Part shown: piece after piece, positions 27,356-36,972 of the stretch | Layout of the letters: each line of letters begins with the position of its first letter | Numbering within the stretch: position 1 is the stretch's first letter | NCBI GenBank assembly: GCA_963791145.1 | Contig: CAWBRT010000003.1 | Coordinates: 310,001 to 374,000 of the forward strand | Source of the DNA: CAWBRT01 sp963791145 | GTDB taxonomy: Bacteria; Acidobacteriota; Terriglobia; Terriglobales; Acidobacteriaceae | DNA: 64,000 nucleotides | Reading direction: 5' to 3' | The notes under the pieces: model-generated | What the model was told of the DNA's origin: nothing | Database searches by the model: none | Seen by the model: only the letters and a program-made list of their open reading frames with translations | Made by a program: the position numbers and the translations under genes

Positions 27356-29096
27356 ATGCCGACCGACGTTGTCATGCCCCAGATGGGAGAATCGGTTTTC
27401 GAAGGCACCGTCACCAAGTGGCTCAAGCAGCCGGGTGAGCGCGTGGAGCGCGACCAGCCGCTGCTGGAGATCTCGACCGATAAGGTCGACGCGGAAGTCC
27501 CAGCTCCCGCCAGCGGAGTCCTCAAGGAGATCACCGCGCCCGTGGGCGCCACCGTTAAGGTCAACGCCGTTGTCGGGGTGATCGACGACGCAGGCGCGGC
27601 AGTCGCGGCTCCGCCGGCCAAGCCCGCTGCGCCCGCTCCCACGGCAAGTGCGCCTAAGTCTCCAGTCTCCGCGCCCGCTCCCGTCCCGCTGCCCTCGCGT
27701 GCATCTGCTCCGCAGGCCACCGCAAGCGGCGCCTCTACCGGACCGGCTTCCCCGGCGAGTGCCGCTGTTGCGTCCTTTGCAGTCGACGTGGTCATGCCGC
27801 AGATGGGCGAATCCATCTTTGAAGGCACCATCACCCGCTGGATGAAGAACGTGGGCGACAGGGTGGCACCCGATGAACCGCTGTTTGAGATTTCAACCGA
27901 CAAGGTCGACGCCGAAATTCCCTCTCCTGCCGGTGGCGTGCTGCGCGAGATCAAGGCGCAGGCGGGCAAGACCGTCCAGGTAAACCAGGTGGTTGCGGTA
28001 ATCGCCGGAGACGGTTCGGTCGCGGCTCAGGCTCCGCCGGCGGCCCGCGAAATTGGCTCTCCCGCCGCAACCGCCGGCACAGCGCTCGAGCAAACAGCTG
28101 CAGCAGCCCAAGAAGCTGAGGACGTTCGCTCCTCGCCGGTGGTGCGCCGCCTGGCGCAGGAGCACGGAGTCGACCTGCGGCAGGTGCGAGGAACCGGCAG
28201 CGGAGGACGCATCAGCAAGGAAGACATCCTCGCCTTTGTCGAGCGCGCGAAAACCGGGGCCGGCGCGCCCGCTGTTGGCGCGCAGGGTTGGGAATCCGGG
28301 GCGGCTGTTCCGGCGCCGCCGGCAAGCGCGGCCGAGGCGGAGCCGTACGTCCCTGTTGTTGCGACTCCGGCCAGCAAGTTCGCCGGCGTGCCCGGGACCA
28401 TCGCGCCGATGTCGGTGATGCGCAAGCGGATCGCCGAGCATATGGTGCTCTCCAAGCGCACCAGCGCGCACGTGCACGGAGTCTTCGAGGTCGATTTCAC
28501 GCGCATCGTGAAGCTGCGCGAGAAGATGAAGGACCGCTTCCCGGAGGCGACCGGGCTCAAGCTCACCTACACGCCGTTCTTTGCCCGCGCCGTAGCGCAT
28601 GGCCTGCGCCTGTGGCCGATCGTCAATGCCTCGCTTGAGGGCGAGAACATCCACTACAAGCGCGAGATCAACCTCGGCATCGCCGTCGCGCTCGACTGGG
28701 GATTGATCGTGCCCGTCGTCAAGAACGCCGATGAGCTCAGCTTCGTCGGCCTGCAAAGCGAGCCATCACCGACCTCGGCGAGCGCGCCCGGGCTAAGCGG
28801 CTCAAGCCGGAAGAGGTCCAGGGAGGCACCTTCACCATCACCAATCCCGGCATCTTTGGCGCCAAGTTCGGCATGCCCATCATCAACCAGCCGCAGGTCG
28901 CCATCATGGGAGTCGGCGCGATCTACAAAACTCCCGCCGTCGTGACTGAGCGGATGGCAACGACAGCATCGCCATCCGCTCCATCTGCCATCTCTCCATC
29001 GGCTACGATCACCGCGTGATCGACGGCGCCGTGGCCGATCAGTTCATGGCAGCAGTCAAAAAATATCTGGAGAGCTGGAAGGAGCCGCTGCTGTAA
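27356..29096 (+). CDS. Dihydrolipoamide acyltransferase (E2) with two lipoyl domains, frameshifted
   Basis: Starts MPTDVVMPQMGESVFEGTVT. Two lipoyl domains carry the lipoyl-lysine in ISTDKVDAEVP and ISTDKVDAEIP, followed by Ala/Pro linkers. A peripheral-subunit-binding domain reads SSPVVRRLAQEHGVDLRQV, and the catalytic domain starts at RKRIAEHMVLSKRTSAHVHG. Shifts near 28760 and 28955 break the C-terminal part, which resumes as AITDLGERARAKRLKPEEVQ and ends with HLSIGYDHRVIDGAVADQF (active-site DHRxxDG) at 29096. It is the E2 core of a 2-oxoacid dehydrogenase; E1 and E3 are absent here, so the substrate (2-oxoglutarate or branched-chain) is open. Confidence 0.9.
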
Positions 29097-29122
29097 GCAG
29101 GTGCCGGAACTTACACCTGCTT
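29095..29122. terminator. Bidirectional hairpin between E2 and the phage block
   Basis: AAGCAGGTG (29095-29103), 10-nt loop, CACCTGCTT (29114-29122). It overlaps the E2 stop and the stop of the convergent small gene at 29111, and marks the left edge of the phage-derived block. Confidence 0.6.
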
Positions 29123-29269
29123 GTTGAGGTTGATGTTCATCAACACACCGCCGCCCACGATCAGCGAGTTGCCGGTGTCGTGCTGGTTGAGGCAGACCAG
29201 AACCGATCCCATGACGATCAGCATCAGGCCGTAGACATTGGAATGAATGGAATTGATCTTTTCGAACAC
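29111..29269 (-). CDS. Small membrane protein, possibly holin-like, phage block
   Basis: 52 aa from GTG 29269 with AGGAG 7 nt upstream. A longer ATG at 29350 lacks a ribosome-binding site. A single hydrophobic segment (VYGLMLIVMGSVLVCLN) is followed by a second weakly hydrophobic stretch (SLIVGGGVLMNINL). It lies at the end of the phage lysis region after the glucosaminidase and XhlA-like genes, so a holin or related lysis role is a guess. Not recognised as a family. Confidence 0.55.
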   Translation of the reverse strand: MFEKINSIHSNVYGLMLIVMGSVLVCLNQHDTGNSLIVGGGVLMNINLNKQV

Positions 29270-29375
29270 CGTGAAGCTCCTGTTCTGCTCAAGTAGCGCC
29301 GCCGTCTTGCACCCCACCACGCGAAAGAGCGCGCGTGTTGGGGGCCCCACAGATCTCGGCGGCGGGCCCAGCCCT

Positions 29376-29720
29376 TTATTGCGCCGAGACTCCCGCAGCT
29401 TTGCCGTCGGTAGACGTGGTTGTCGCGCCTGATGCGGCGCGAGAATTGCCGAATTCGCCGAACAGGTTTTTCAACGCGACCACGCTGTCGATCAGGGGAC
29501 TGACCGCGTTCAGCGCCGCCGCGACCGAGTCGGCGGAAGCACCGGTGGCGGCGCCGGCTACACTCAGGCCGCTGCCGATGATCTGCATGGCAGCCGCCTT
29601 CTTGGCCGGCCCGGGAGCGCCGCCCAGCAGCGATTCAACGGACGTCACCGTGTCGTGAACGAAGGGAAGGACGCCCGCGACGATACCGAGTCCTTTCGTC
29701 AAACCGTTCAGAAAGCTCAT
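29376..29720 (-). CDS. Small Ala/Gly-rich hypothetical phage protein
   Basis: 114 aa, MSFLNGLTKGLGIVAGVLPF. Amphipathic Ala/Gly/Ser-rich helices dominate and Cys is absent. It directly follows the glucosaminidase on the same strand (29720/29721 adjacency). No family recognised; a structural or lysis accessory role fits the context only. Confidence 0.6.
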   Translation of the reverse strand: MSFLNGLTKGLGIVAGVLPFVHDTVTSVESLLGGAPGPAKKAAAMQIIGSGLSVAGAATGASADSVAAALNAVSPLIDSVVALKNLFGEFGNSRAASGATTTSTDGKAAGVSAQ

Positions 29721-30212
29721 TTAATCTCCTTGTGAAATTGGAATCTCCGCCGCAGCCTGGCCTGCTGAAACGACGGATTGCAACTGGAAGCGCCGGTAGA
29801 TCGCCAGGATCTTGTCGGCGTAGGCCGGGTCGGTTGCCCAGTGCCGGGCCAGCGCCTGGGTGAACTGCTCGGCATCCGCCTTCGCGGCCCGCGCCTCGGC
29901 AAACAGCACGCCGGTGGCGATCAGCCGGTCGCGCGCCAGAAAGCACTCCGTCATGGAAGGAAAGCGCGCGAACCAGGCGGTTACTGCCTTGCGCACCCCG
30001 CCCTCGACCTCGAAGGTCGGCATCGCGATGCGGTCGTATCTGGCAAGGGCCTTGATCCCGAAATAATTGTTCGCTACTCTCGAGAGGCGCGACTGCCCCC
30101 ACGCGCTTTCCAGCGCGGCCTGGGCCACTGTGATACCGGGCGAAAATCCGCTGATCGCCGAGCTGGCGGCGGCAGCAGCGACTGCTTGCTGCAAGAAGTC
30201 GTCTCGGGTCAT
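29721..30212 (-). CDS. Phage peptidoglycan hydrolase, glucosaminidase domain (FlgJ-like)
   Basis: 163 aa from ATG 30212, whose ATG overlaps the stop of the XhlA-like gene (ATGA, 4 nt). The glucosaminidase fold is visible: SGFSPGITVAQAALESAWGQ (catalytic Glu), NYFGIKAL and KAVTAWFARFPSMTECFLAR, then the C-terminal YADKILAIYRRF. It hydrolyses peptidoglycan, as an endolysin or tail lysin. No signal peptide is seen. The upstream reading to 30605 is spurious as it overlaps other genes. Confidence 0.87.
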   Translation of the reverse strand: MTRDDFLQQAVAAAAASSAISGFSPGITVAQAALESAWGQSRLSRVANNYFGIKALARYDRIAMPTFEVEGGVRKAVTAWFARFPSMTECFLARDRLIATGVLFAEARAAKADAEQFTQALARHWATDPAYADKILAIYRRFQLQSVVSAGQAAAEIPISQGD

Positions 30213-30433
30213 CGCTGGCTCACCCGCAAGTAATCGAATGCCAGGTGAGCCAGCGTGACTAGGCCGCCCAGTGCTATGCCCAGCCCCATGACCTTTTGCA
30301 GGAATCCTTCTTGACGGGCGATCCGTCCTTCCAGCTGCTGAATCTTTCCTGGGTTGCCGTTTCCAACGATCCAGCGCATATGCGCCTTCAATTCCGCCAG
30401 ATCTCGCAGAACCTGTTCTTCGAACTGTGTCAT
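30209..30433 (-). CDS. XhlA/holin-like small membrane protein
   Basis: 74 aa from ATG 30433. An N-terminal amphipathic coiled coil (EEQVLRDLAELKAHMRWIVG, IQQLEGRIARQEGFLQKVM) is followed by one membrane segment (GLGIALGGLVTLAHLAFDYL). This layout resembles XhlA-type hemolysin/holin partners in phage lysis cassettes. It is 2 nt after the 771-aa tail protein gene and overlaps the glucosaminidase gene by 4 nt, so lysis genes are coupled. Confidence 0.7.
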   Translation of the reverse strand: MTQFEEQVLRDLAELKAHMRWIVGNGNPGKIQQLEGRIARQEGFLQKVMGLGIALGGLVTLAHLAFDYLRVSQR

Positions 30434-30435
30434 CG

Positions 30436-32751
30436 TCAGTACTCCACGTGCAGCAAGGTTGCGAAGCGCGAATAGCCTGGCGGCGTGCCGCCATCGAACA
30501 TGCGCAAGAAGTAGCTTTGCGAGGCGGCCAGCTTCGGCACGCTGAAGGTTTGCGAGGTGAAGCGGCCGAGGAAATTGCGATCCACATCCGCTCCCCAACC
30601 CGCATCTTCGAGGCGCACCTCGAATCCGCCTCCCGCCGGCGGTGGAGTGCCGGTGTCGATCACTACCGCGCTCGATGAGCGGGCGACCACGTCGGCGTTT
30701 GGCAGACATGCGATCCAAGGGCCCGGTATCCTGGCCGCGTAGCTTACAGCGGGTTTCTTCTTAGCGGTCTCAAGGCTGAAGCTCTGCGACTGAACGGCAT
30801 CGTTGGCGAACTTGATGGTGTAGCGTGAAAGCTCGTTCTCCAGGGTTACCAGCTCGATGTCGACCTCGCGGATCGTCGCCTGAACGGTTAAAGACCGGCT
30901 CGGCAGCGAGATCGCGAGGTTTTCGCCGGGCCATGCATCGTCGGGCAGCCAGTCGCTCCAGCACTGGTACTGCCCTGAGTACGGCGTCGCGCACAAGTCC
31001 TCCAGCAATGTTGCCGCCGCCTTGCTGCACTCCTCCGAGGTTCGCGCCTGGGGCGAGAGCAGCCGCACCGCCGCGCTGCGCAGGCCGCTGTCGCCCGGCC
31101 TGGCTAGGGCCGCTATGGCCGCCTGGTTCTGCAGCCGCTCCGCGGACACGCCGGTATCCCTGTAGCTGACGCGGATCAGATCGTTATCCGCCGGCAATGC
31201 GTAGCTGTAGAACACAACCTGCGGGTCGGTCCCGGCGAGGATTTCACAACTCGCACCGTCGATCTTCTGGCCGACGACCTTCGAATTGCTCACGCTCGAG
31301 CCGCCGGAGAAAACGCGCACCTCTGCCGACACGCTCTTCTGTATCTGCGTATACCCGACTTTGCAGAAGAGGCTGGCTGCGTTGATGACGGCATAGGTGG
31401 CGAAGGCGGGAGCATTGGCAATCGTGCCGTCGAAGAGCACCGTCGGCATCTCCAGCAGGCTGGCGGCAGCGGCCGGATCGACATCCCGCATCTCCAGCAC
31501 CACGTTCAGGTCCGCCGGGATAGCAGAATCACCCGCGCCGCTTCCGCCAGGGTGTTGCGCGGAGTGAAAGCGCTGCCCGGTGCGGAAGGGCTCAACGCAA
31601 TAAAAGCGCGTCACCAGAACGTAACGATGGCCGCTTGCCGTGGTGATAGCCGGCCCGACAAGGTTGCCGTTGACTAGAGCCTGGATAACGCTGGCGCCGC
31701 CACTCGGCGAAATGGAGAATCCCGCCAGGCAAGCGGCTACGCTGATGTTTCCCGAGTAAAGGCCGCCGATTACACCGCGGCTTGGCGCCTGGAGGCTGAC
31801 TTCGCCGTGCTCGAGCAACACGGCGCCGCCCAGCTCCAGGTTCTGCGCCATGGCGAGATAGGTCTGGCCGTCGTTCCCGGTGCCACCGTTCACAGTCAGG
31901 CCGCCGGCCTGCGGCGCGATGACCCCGCCCGGATCGGTTACGCTCCATGCTGCAGGCGCAAGCGGGCCGGTGTAGTCATCGAGCAGCAATGTCTCTGCCG
32001 CGTGCGAAAAGGGATTCTCCGAGAGGTAGAAGCTGTAAGTGCCCCCGTTTGCCTGAATATAGTCTCTGACGTAACGCTGAGGCCCTTGCTCTCCCAGCAC
32101 CGTGACGTCGTTTACGATGTCGTGCGGTTGGTCCAGGGCGAGGACGGATTCATCGAAGCCGGGGGTCTGCTCGCCGATTTCGATTGTGTGCGATCCGGCT
32201 GGCTCAAAAACCAGCTTGCCATCGTGAATGCGATACACGGCGCGGCACAAGACGCCAAGTTCAGCGGCGTGCTCGGACCAGCTGAGCGCGGGATCGACGC
32301 GGAACGGCGCTACCGTCTCAATCGCCTGCACCGCATCGACGTTCAGCATTCCCGGCGCGAGTTCGGCGGCGAGCGCCTTTAAGATATCGCCTCCACTGCG
32401 GCCCACGATCGGGGCCCTGGCCGGAAGCACGCGGCGGTCGAGCGCATACTCCTCGCCCATTGCCTCGAGCAGCCAGCGGCTGAGCAGTCCGTCTTCTCCC
32501 CAACCGAGCGCTTCCTGCCGTGGAGCACGCGATAGATAGCCGGTGAACAACGCGCTGGCGTCTTGCTTGCGCAGTTCTACCCTGGCACCCAGCTTGGGAA
32601 CCGTGAACCCGTCGCGGCCGGACACCAGCCATGTCCGCATTTCGGCGGGACGGTTCAGCTTTCTGGTCACCGCGGGAAGCCTGTCCGCGTCTAGGAACTC
32701 CGAGTAATCGAGCGGGCCGCGCGTGTCAAAGTTGTCGATGGTCAGGATCAT
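30436..32751 (-). CDS. Large phage tail protein (tail tip/baseplate-hub-like)
   Basis: 771 aa. No cleavable signal. Residues ~1-250 resemble tail-hub domains (LSWSEHAAELGVLCRAVYRI, QPHDIVNDVTVLGEQGPQRY); the middle is beta-rich and may be a receptor-binding or jelly-roll segment (VTDPGGVIAPQAGGLTVNGG). The C-terminal section (SLTVQATIREVDIELVTLEN) resembles phage baseplate or tail-tip proteins. It is the largest structural gene and lies just after the tail tube region. Specific homologues cannot be named without search. Confidence 0.6.
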   Translation of the reverse strand: MILTIDNFDTRGPLDYSEFLDADRLPAVTRKLNRPAEMRTWLVSGRDGFTVPKLGARVELRKQDASALFTGYLSRAPRQEALGWGEDGLLSRWLLEAMGEEYALDRRVLPARAPIVGRSGGDILKALAAELAPGMLNVDAVQAIETVAPFRVDPALSWSEHAAELGVLCRAVYRIHDGKLVFEPAGSHTIEIGEQTPGFDESVLALDQPHDIVNDVTVLGEQGPQRYVRDYIQANGGTYSFYLSENPFSHAAETLLLDDYTGPLAPAAWSVTDPGGVIAPQAGGLTVNGGTGNDGQTYLAMAQNLELGGAVLLEHGEVSLQAPSRGVIGGLYSGNISVAACLAGFSISPSGGASVIQALVNGNLVGPAITTASGHRYVLVTRFYCVEPFRTGQRFHSAQHPGGSGAGDSAIPADLNVVLEMRDVDPAAAASLLEMPTVLFDGTIANAPAFATYAVINAASLFCKVGYTQIQKSVSAEVRVFSGGSSVSNSKVVGQKIDGASCEILAGTDPQVVFYSYALPADNDLIRVSYRDTGVSAERLQNQAAIAALARPGDSGLRSAAVRLLSPQARTSEECSKAAATLLEDLCATPYSGQYQCWSDWLPDDAWPGENLAISLPSRSLTVQATIREVDIELVTLENELSRYTIKFANDAVQSQSFSLETAKKKPAVSYAARIPGPWIACLPNADVVARSSSAVVIDTGTPPPAGGGFEVRLEDAGWGADVDRNFLGRFTSQTFSVPKLAASQSYFLRMFDGGTPPGYSRFATLLHVEY

Positions 32752-32884
32752 GCTTTCTGTCTTCCTGCTAGCGCTTCACACAAGTGGGCGCGGCATTTCC
32801 GAGTGCTCCGCAGCGACAGAGCCGCGGCGCTCCATTTGCATCCAACAGTAAGAAAGGTGTTTAGTCTAAGCCTGGGACCATCGC

Positions 32885-33199
32885 ATGAGTGACTCCAATA
32901 CCGAAGCGATTCTGGCGTTGCAGAACCGGCTACGCATCCGACTGGCCGAGCTGGGATTGAGCGACAGTCCGACAACCAGGAACTTGCAGCGGCATCTGGC
33001 GGAGATCGCCGTCTTAGGCGATCAATTCGCGCAGCACACTCTCCCGCTATTTCTGTCGATGTCCCCGGAGCACACCGAATCGATCGCCCGGCTGGCCATG
33101 GCCATGAAATGTGACTTAGACGAGTTGCGCGACGCGCTCACCGATGTCGAAGCCGACCTGATTGAGCTCACCCAATTCCTCAACCGCACTCCTCAGTAG
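32885..33199 (+). CDS. Small helical hypothetical protein on the opposite strand within the phage block
   Basis: 104 aa, MSDSNTEAILALQNRLRIRL. Predominantly helical and acidic with leucine spacing (LRIRLAELGLSD, LLQRHL-type segment NLQRHLAEIAVL, DELRDALTDVEADLIELTQF). It is transcribed against all structural genes. The gap it fills (32752-33192) has no minus-strand gene. No family recognised. A moron-type cargo gene is possible; a chance reading frame cannot be excluded. Confidence 0.5.
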   Translation: MSDSNTEAILALQNRLRIRLAELGLSDSPTTRNLQRHLAEIAVLGDQFAQHTLPLFLSMSPEHTESIARLAMAMKCDLDELRDALTDVEADLIELTQFLNRTPQ

Positions 33200-34176
33200 A
33201 GCGCCGCTCTAACCGGAGGGAAGTAAGTTCGGTAGCAATAAACCATCTCTCCGTCGTTCGCATCCGGCGCGGCCATGGCCGCAAACAGCGCGTGCAGAGT
33301 GGTGACGCGCAGCGGCTCGCCCAACTTGATGGCGCTCTCGCGCGGCGAGCCCGAGGCCTGCAGGCGGGGATAGTAGAAGCAGATTCTGCCGCCCGAACTC
33401 CCGGGCAGCACGAACAACGCGGACCACTCCTGGAAGAAGTTGCCGCCCTCGCGGTCGACGAAGGCCACCACCTTCTGCATTCGCGCCGATCCGGCCGGTA
33501 CGCCGCCGGGCAGCGGGCGTTCAAGCTGTAAAGAATGATCTGTAACGGCCGCCACGCGCGCCACGTTCCAGGTGACTCTGCGCACATAGTCAGCCGCCAG
33601 ATTCGGCGCCTGCGCACTGGTAACGTAGGCGGCGGCAATGCCGCTGCCGATATAGCCAGTCTGCTGCGCGTAGTCGATGTCGACGGCAACAATATCTCCG
33701 GCCTGGAAGTTTGCGGCCGCCGTGCCGAGCATCAGCTCCTGCGCCGTCGATCCTGTCTGTGAGGCGATCGCTGCCTGTGCCGCTCCCCCGGAACCGGATT
33801 TCGTTCCGCCCGGAGCGCTGCCCGCGGCCAGCACGTTCATGTGCTGTGCGCCGCCGGCCATCGCCATCTGTAGCTTTCCCCACTCGCGGAACTCCAACTC
33901 CACCGTCGCCCCTTGATGCAGACGAAGCTGCCGGCTGGCGGCCGAGGCCGGTCCGAGGCGCACTGTCTCCACCTTGGTTTGCGGCGTGCGCACGAACTTG
34001 TCCGCCCAGCCCGCGTCGATCCAGGGCGAGGGAGGATTGTCCAGGTCGAACTCGGACACATCGGAGGGATCAAAGATGCTTGGCGTCTGGGTGCCGCGGT
34101 CGACCGGCGCAAAGTACACTCGCACGCCCTCGCTCACCGGCTGCATCAATCCGCGGATCGGACTCGTCGCGCTCAT
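33193..34176 (-). CDS. Major tail tube-like protein
   Basis: 327 aa, MSATSPIRGLMQPVSEGVRV. Its length, beta-rich composition and position after connector genes suggest a tail tube or major tail protein (QGATVELEFREWGKLQMAMA, NFFQEWSALFVLPGSSGGRI, FYYPRLQASG). Overlaps the upstream gene (34173) by 4 nt. No tape-measure gene follows, which is unusual for siphovirus-type tails. Confidence 0.6.
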   Translation of the reverse strand: MSATSPIRGLMQPVSEGVRVYFAPVDRGTQTPSIFDPSDVSEFDLDNPPSPWIDAGWADKFVRTPQTKVETVRLGPASAASRQLRLHQGATVELEFREWGKLQMAMAGGAQHMNVLAAGSAPGGTKSGSGGAAQAAIASQTGSTAQELMLGTAAANFQAGDIVAVDIDYAQQTGYIGSGIAAAYVTSAQAPNLAADYVRRVTWNVARVAAVTDHSLQLERPLPGGVPAGSARMQKVVAFVDREGGNFFQEWSALFVLPGSSGGRICFYYPRLQASGSPRESAIKLGEPLRVTTLHALFAAMAAPDANDGEMVYCYRTYFPPVRAALY

Positions 34177-34664
34177 ACGCCCTCCGGAAAGAAATAGACT
34201 TCAAGAACTGCCGTGCGAGCCAGCAGCTTGCCCTCGCTCTTCGCCGGGCCAAGTTTCGGCCGGGTCCAGCAGATCATGGTGCCCAGTGCTACCGCCGGAG
34301 TCTGCGTGTAGTCGCACTTCGGAGCCGATGCCAGCAGCGCGATGCTAAGCAGCTCCGAATCCATGGCCGTCAACTGCCGCCCGCGATCGGCGTTGCCGTA
34401 GCCATCGGTGCCCGGCACGCGGTAGTCGATGGCGCATTCGAGCACTCGCATCTCCGGCTGCGCGCCAGGCGCCGCAACAGCCGACTCCTTGCCCCAACTC
34501 AGGCAAAAGACGTCGGTCAGCATGGCGTCCATTCCGGGACGCTCGTTTTCCGTGACCAGGATGCCGGGCCGCAAATTGCCGTCGATGGTCACCGTGCGCG
34601 CCGGATTCAGAGCCGCCAGCCGGTCGCGCAATACGATGTAGAAGCTGTCCTTGGCGAATTGCAT
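34173..34664 (-). CDS. Phage tail/head-tail completion-like protein
   Basis: 163 aa, MQFAKDSFYIVLRDRLAALN. A short protein in the typical place between head-tail connector and tail tube, overlapping the tube gene start by 4 nt (ATGA). No clear motif. Family unidentified; function by position only. Confidence 0.6.
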   Translation of the reverse strand: MQFAKDSFYIVLRDRLAALNPARTVTIDGNLRPGILVTENERPGMDAMLTDVFCLSWGKESAVAAPGAQPEMRVLECAIDYRVPGTDGYGNADRGRQLTAMDSELLSIALLASAPKCDYTQTPAVALGTMICWTRPKLGPAKSEGKLLARTAVLEVYFFPEGV

Positions 34665-34666
34665 GC

Positions 34667-35086
34667 TTACTCCGTCACCTGCAGCCGATACAGATACTCG
34701 CTCCCGCCGAATAGTTCGGAGGCGATCTTGCGTACGCGATAGGCGTGGTCATTCCAGACGATCGTCTCCACCTGCGCCATCAACCCGCTCACATCGCTCG
34801 CCCCGCGTGACTCCACCAACGGGTTGAGGGTGGCGGCGGCAATCACCAGTTCGAAGCCGCTTGCGAGGGACGCCGGCGATTGCGGCCTGCGCACCAGTAC
34901 GGGCGAAACCGTGACCTCCTCCACCTGGGGCGACTCTATTCCCAGTTGCGCTGCGTCCGCCGCGCTTGCGGCCTGCGGAAAGCGGAACTGCACTGCCGCC
35001 GCGCCCAGCACGCGCAGCACCGACTCCGCGCAGCGCGCCGCGGCCAGCGCCGGAGAAGACACGCCTGTCCATCCAGAGCTCGTCAT
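34667..35086 (-). CDS. Phage head-tail joining-like protein
   Basis: 139 aa, MTSSGWTGVSSPALAAARCA. Positioned 2 nt from the downstream gene and 1 nt from the upstream gene, so clearly within the structural operon. The C-terminal part VETIVWNDHAYRVRKIASEL resembles head-tail connector families (HK97 gp10-like), but recognition is weak. Confidence 0.6.
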   Translation of the reverse strand: MTSSGWTGVSSPALAAARCAESVLRVLGAAAVQFRFPQAASAADAAQLGIESPQVEEVTVSPVLVRRPQSPASLASGFELVIAAATLNPLVESRGASDVSGLMAQVETIVWNDHAYRVRKIASELFGGSEYLYRLQVTE

Positions 35087-35087
35087 C

Positions 35088-35729
35088 TCAACCCACCTTC
35101 TGCGTCACATAGGGCGCCAGCAGGCGCCGCACGCTGTCGTCGATGAGCGAATTGGAAAAGTACTCGAGCTGCATCTGGTCGAGCCTGGCGAGGCGAACGT
35201 TCAGCGCCGGCGTGGCCTGCGCGTTGCGGATCAGCACGGCGCAGGCGTGCTTCACGGCTTCCGTGATCTCGGCCAGCCCGGCCGTATAGGTGATCTCCAG
35301 TTCGTTGAATGGCTGCCAGAGCAAACCGCCGGTGAGACTGACTTCTCCGGTCGAGCTGTCGAAATCCAATGAGGCTGTCTCCACCGACGTCCATTGCCCC
35401 GGCAGGCCGAAGACGCTTGCCATTTCGATTGCCAGTTCCTGGCGTGGATCGCGCACCACCGCGTCGTCCCCGCGCCGGGGCTGCGCATAACGTCCGCGAA
35501 CCGCGACCAAGGGAGAAGTTGCCGGCACGATCGCCGCCAGCGGCAGATAACTCAGCCGCACCGCACTCGACTCCGCTATCAGGCGCAGCCGTTCCGTGTA
35601 CTGGGCCGGCGCCAGTGTCGGCCGCCGGCAATGGGCATCGATCAGCGCTGATACCGCCCCTACCAGCGCCGGGGGCGTCGCCAGATCCACGCCATAGCTC
35701 TCGAACTCCGAGGCGCTCAAATAAACCAT
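35088..35729 (-). CDS. Phage head-tail connector (gp6-like)
   Basis: 213 aa from ATG 35729 (MVYLSASEFESYGVDLATPP). A longer reading to 36113 overlaps the capsid gene and is spurious. The N-terminal region and LTGGLLWQPFNELEITYTAG resemble head-tail connector gp6-type proteins. A word-repeat element (35740-35880) lies between this gene and the capsid gene. Role by position and weak similarity. Confidence 0.6.
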   Translation of the reverse strand: MVYLSASEFESYGVDLATPPALVGAVSALIDAHCRRPTLAPAQYTERLRLIAESSAVRLSYLPLAAIVPATSPLVAVRGRYAQPRRGDDAVVRDPRQELAIEMASVFGLPGQWTSVETASLDFDSSTGEVSLTGGLLWQPFNELEITYTAGLAEITEAVKHACAVLIRNAQATPALNVRLARLDQMQLEYFSNSLIDDSVRRLLAPYVTQKVG

Positions 35730-35739
35730 CGCATTCTCT

Positions 35740-35880
35740 CTCAGTTCTCGGTTCCCGTTTCTCTTTTCAGGTTTCGCGTTCGTGCCGGTGAAAACGTCGT
35801 TGTGCGTTTCTCGCTTCACTCCGGAAAACCGGGAACGCGTGCAGCGTCCAGGCGTTTCCAGTCGTGAAACGAGAAACGAT
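35740..35880. repeat. Intergenic repeat, GTTCTCGGTTCCCG / GAAACGAGAAACG word family
   Basis: TTCTCAG and CGTTTCTC words on the left (about 35740-35770), and CCGTCG, GAAACGAGAAACG on the right (about 35864-35880), directly after the capsid stop. A degenerate member of the intergenic repeat class. Confidence 0.5.
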
Positions 35881-35884
35881 CCAA

Positions 35885-36857
35885 CTACCGGCTGACGTTC
35901 ACCAGGAAATGCGCGTAGTTGGCGCCTTTGACCACTACGGCGCCGAACTTCACCACCATCAACTGGTGCGCCAGCGTGCCGGTCAGGCCCAACTGGAAGA
36001 CGCGCGGGTTGGCGTCGGTCAGCCAGTGGTACTCGATCATGTCTTCGCTGACGATGTAAGCCGGCAGCACCGCCGAACCGCTTCCCGGCGTGCCGGTGTA
36101 GGGCAGGCACCACTCGGGAATCAGCGGCAGCTCTCCCGCCTGGGTGGAAAGGGTCTTGACCGTCAGGCCGCTGGTGATCTCCTTGCTGGAGAGCACGACG
36201 TTGAACTCGGCCTTCATCTCGCGGTCGATCAGATCCAGCAGGACGGGGTTAGCGTAGATGGCGGTCGGGCGCGCCTCGAAGTTGGAGTTGGCCACCATCT
36301 CCGCGATGACCGACTTCAGCCCGTCGACGATGCTGCTGTTGTTGGCCACCGTGGCGACGTTGCCGCCCGCCTGGATCTGGCCGCAGGCGCCGAAGTACTG
36401 CAGTGAAGCCGGCGCGCTCAGCGACGTGTCGTTGCCGTTCCACAACGCCACGTCGTGGGTGCGCATCAGGCCGTCGACGGCGTCGGCCAGGTCCTTGGCC
36501 TGCAGATAGGCGAACTGGCTCTGCTGTGAGCCGACCTCGATGTCGAAGAGGTTGTAGTTGATCTGCGAAACCAGCGCCTTCAGCGGCACGCTGCGCTCCA
36601 CGCGCGTGGGCGAGCCGACCGCAGCCACGATATTGCGCGGATCGACGAAGCCGTTGGCCGCCGAGGGCGCGGCGATCGCCGTCTGCTCGAAATAGCGCGA
36701 AGGGTGCCCGGTTGCCGGGACCTGCTTGACCCGCTGCCCGAATACCCCGCGGCGGCGGACGATGTCGCAGAATCTCGGTCTGATAGCGGTCTACCTCCAC
36801 CGCGCCGGACCCCATGTAGTCGGCCGCGGCGTGTAGGTCTATGAATTGTGCGTTCAT
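35885..36857 (-). CDS. Phage major capsid protein, N-terminus frameshifted
   Basis: Start MNAQFIDLHAAADYMGSGAV at 36857, then VDRYQTEILR. The second frame continues DIVRRRGVFGQRVKQVPATG, SRYFEQTAIAAPSAANGFVD and RSVPLKALVSQINYNLFDIE to the stop at 35885. One base is missing near 36766-36770. Total about 323 aa. Position after scaffold/protease and before connectors, and the IDREMKAEFNVVLSSKEITS region, fit an HK97-fold or related capsid protein. Fold assignment is by context. Confidence 0.7.
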
Positions 36858-36935
36858 TCTCTTCCTTTCAAAAGGAAAGCCCGCGGCCTGCGGCCTGCGG
36901 GCTCAAGTTGGAAACCCGATCTTCGATCCCGGGGT

Positions 36936-36968
36936 CCCCGACAGACGCCGTCTTTGCGTCTGTTGGGG
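36936..36968. repeat. Hairpin of the GGCAAACGC family, compensatory variant
   Basis: CCCCGACAGACGC (36936-36948), loop CGTCTTT, GCGTCTGTTGGGG (36956-36968). 7-nt loop as at 2526-2556; stem differs but is still paired (one G-T). Confidence 0.6.
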
Positions 36969-36972
36969 TGGT

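Noticed and set aside
36249..36857. 202-aa minus-strand reading including the capsid start, as a separate gene
   Set aside because: Only its first ~30 residues are meaningful; the rest is the wrong frame of the capsid gene after an indel.
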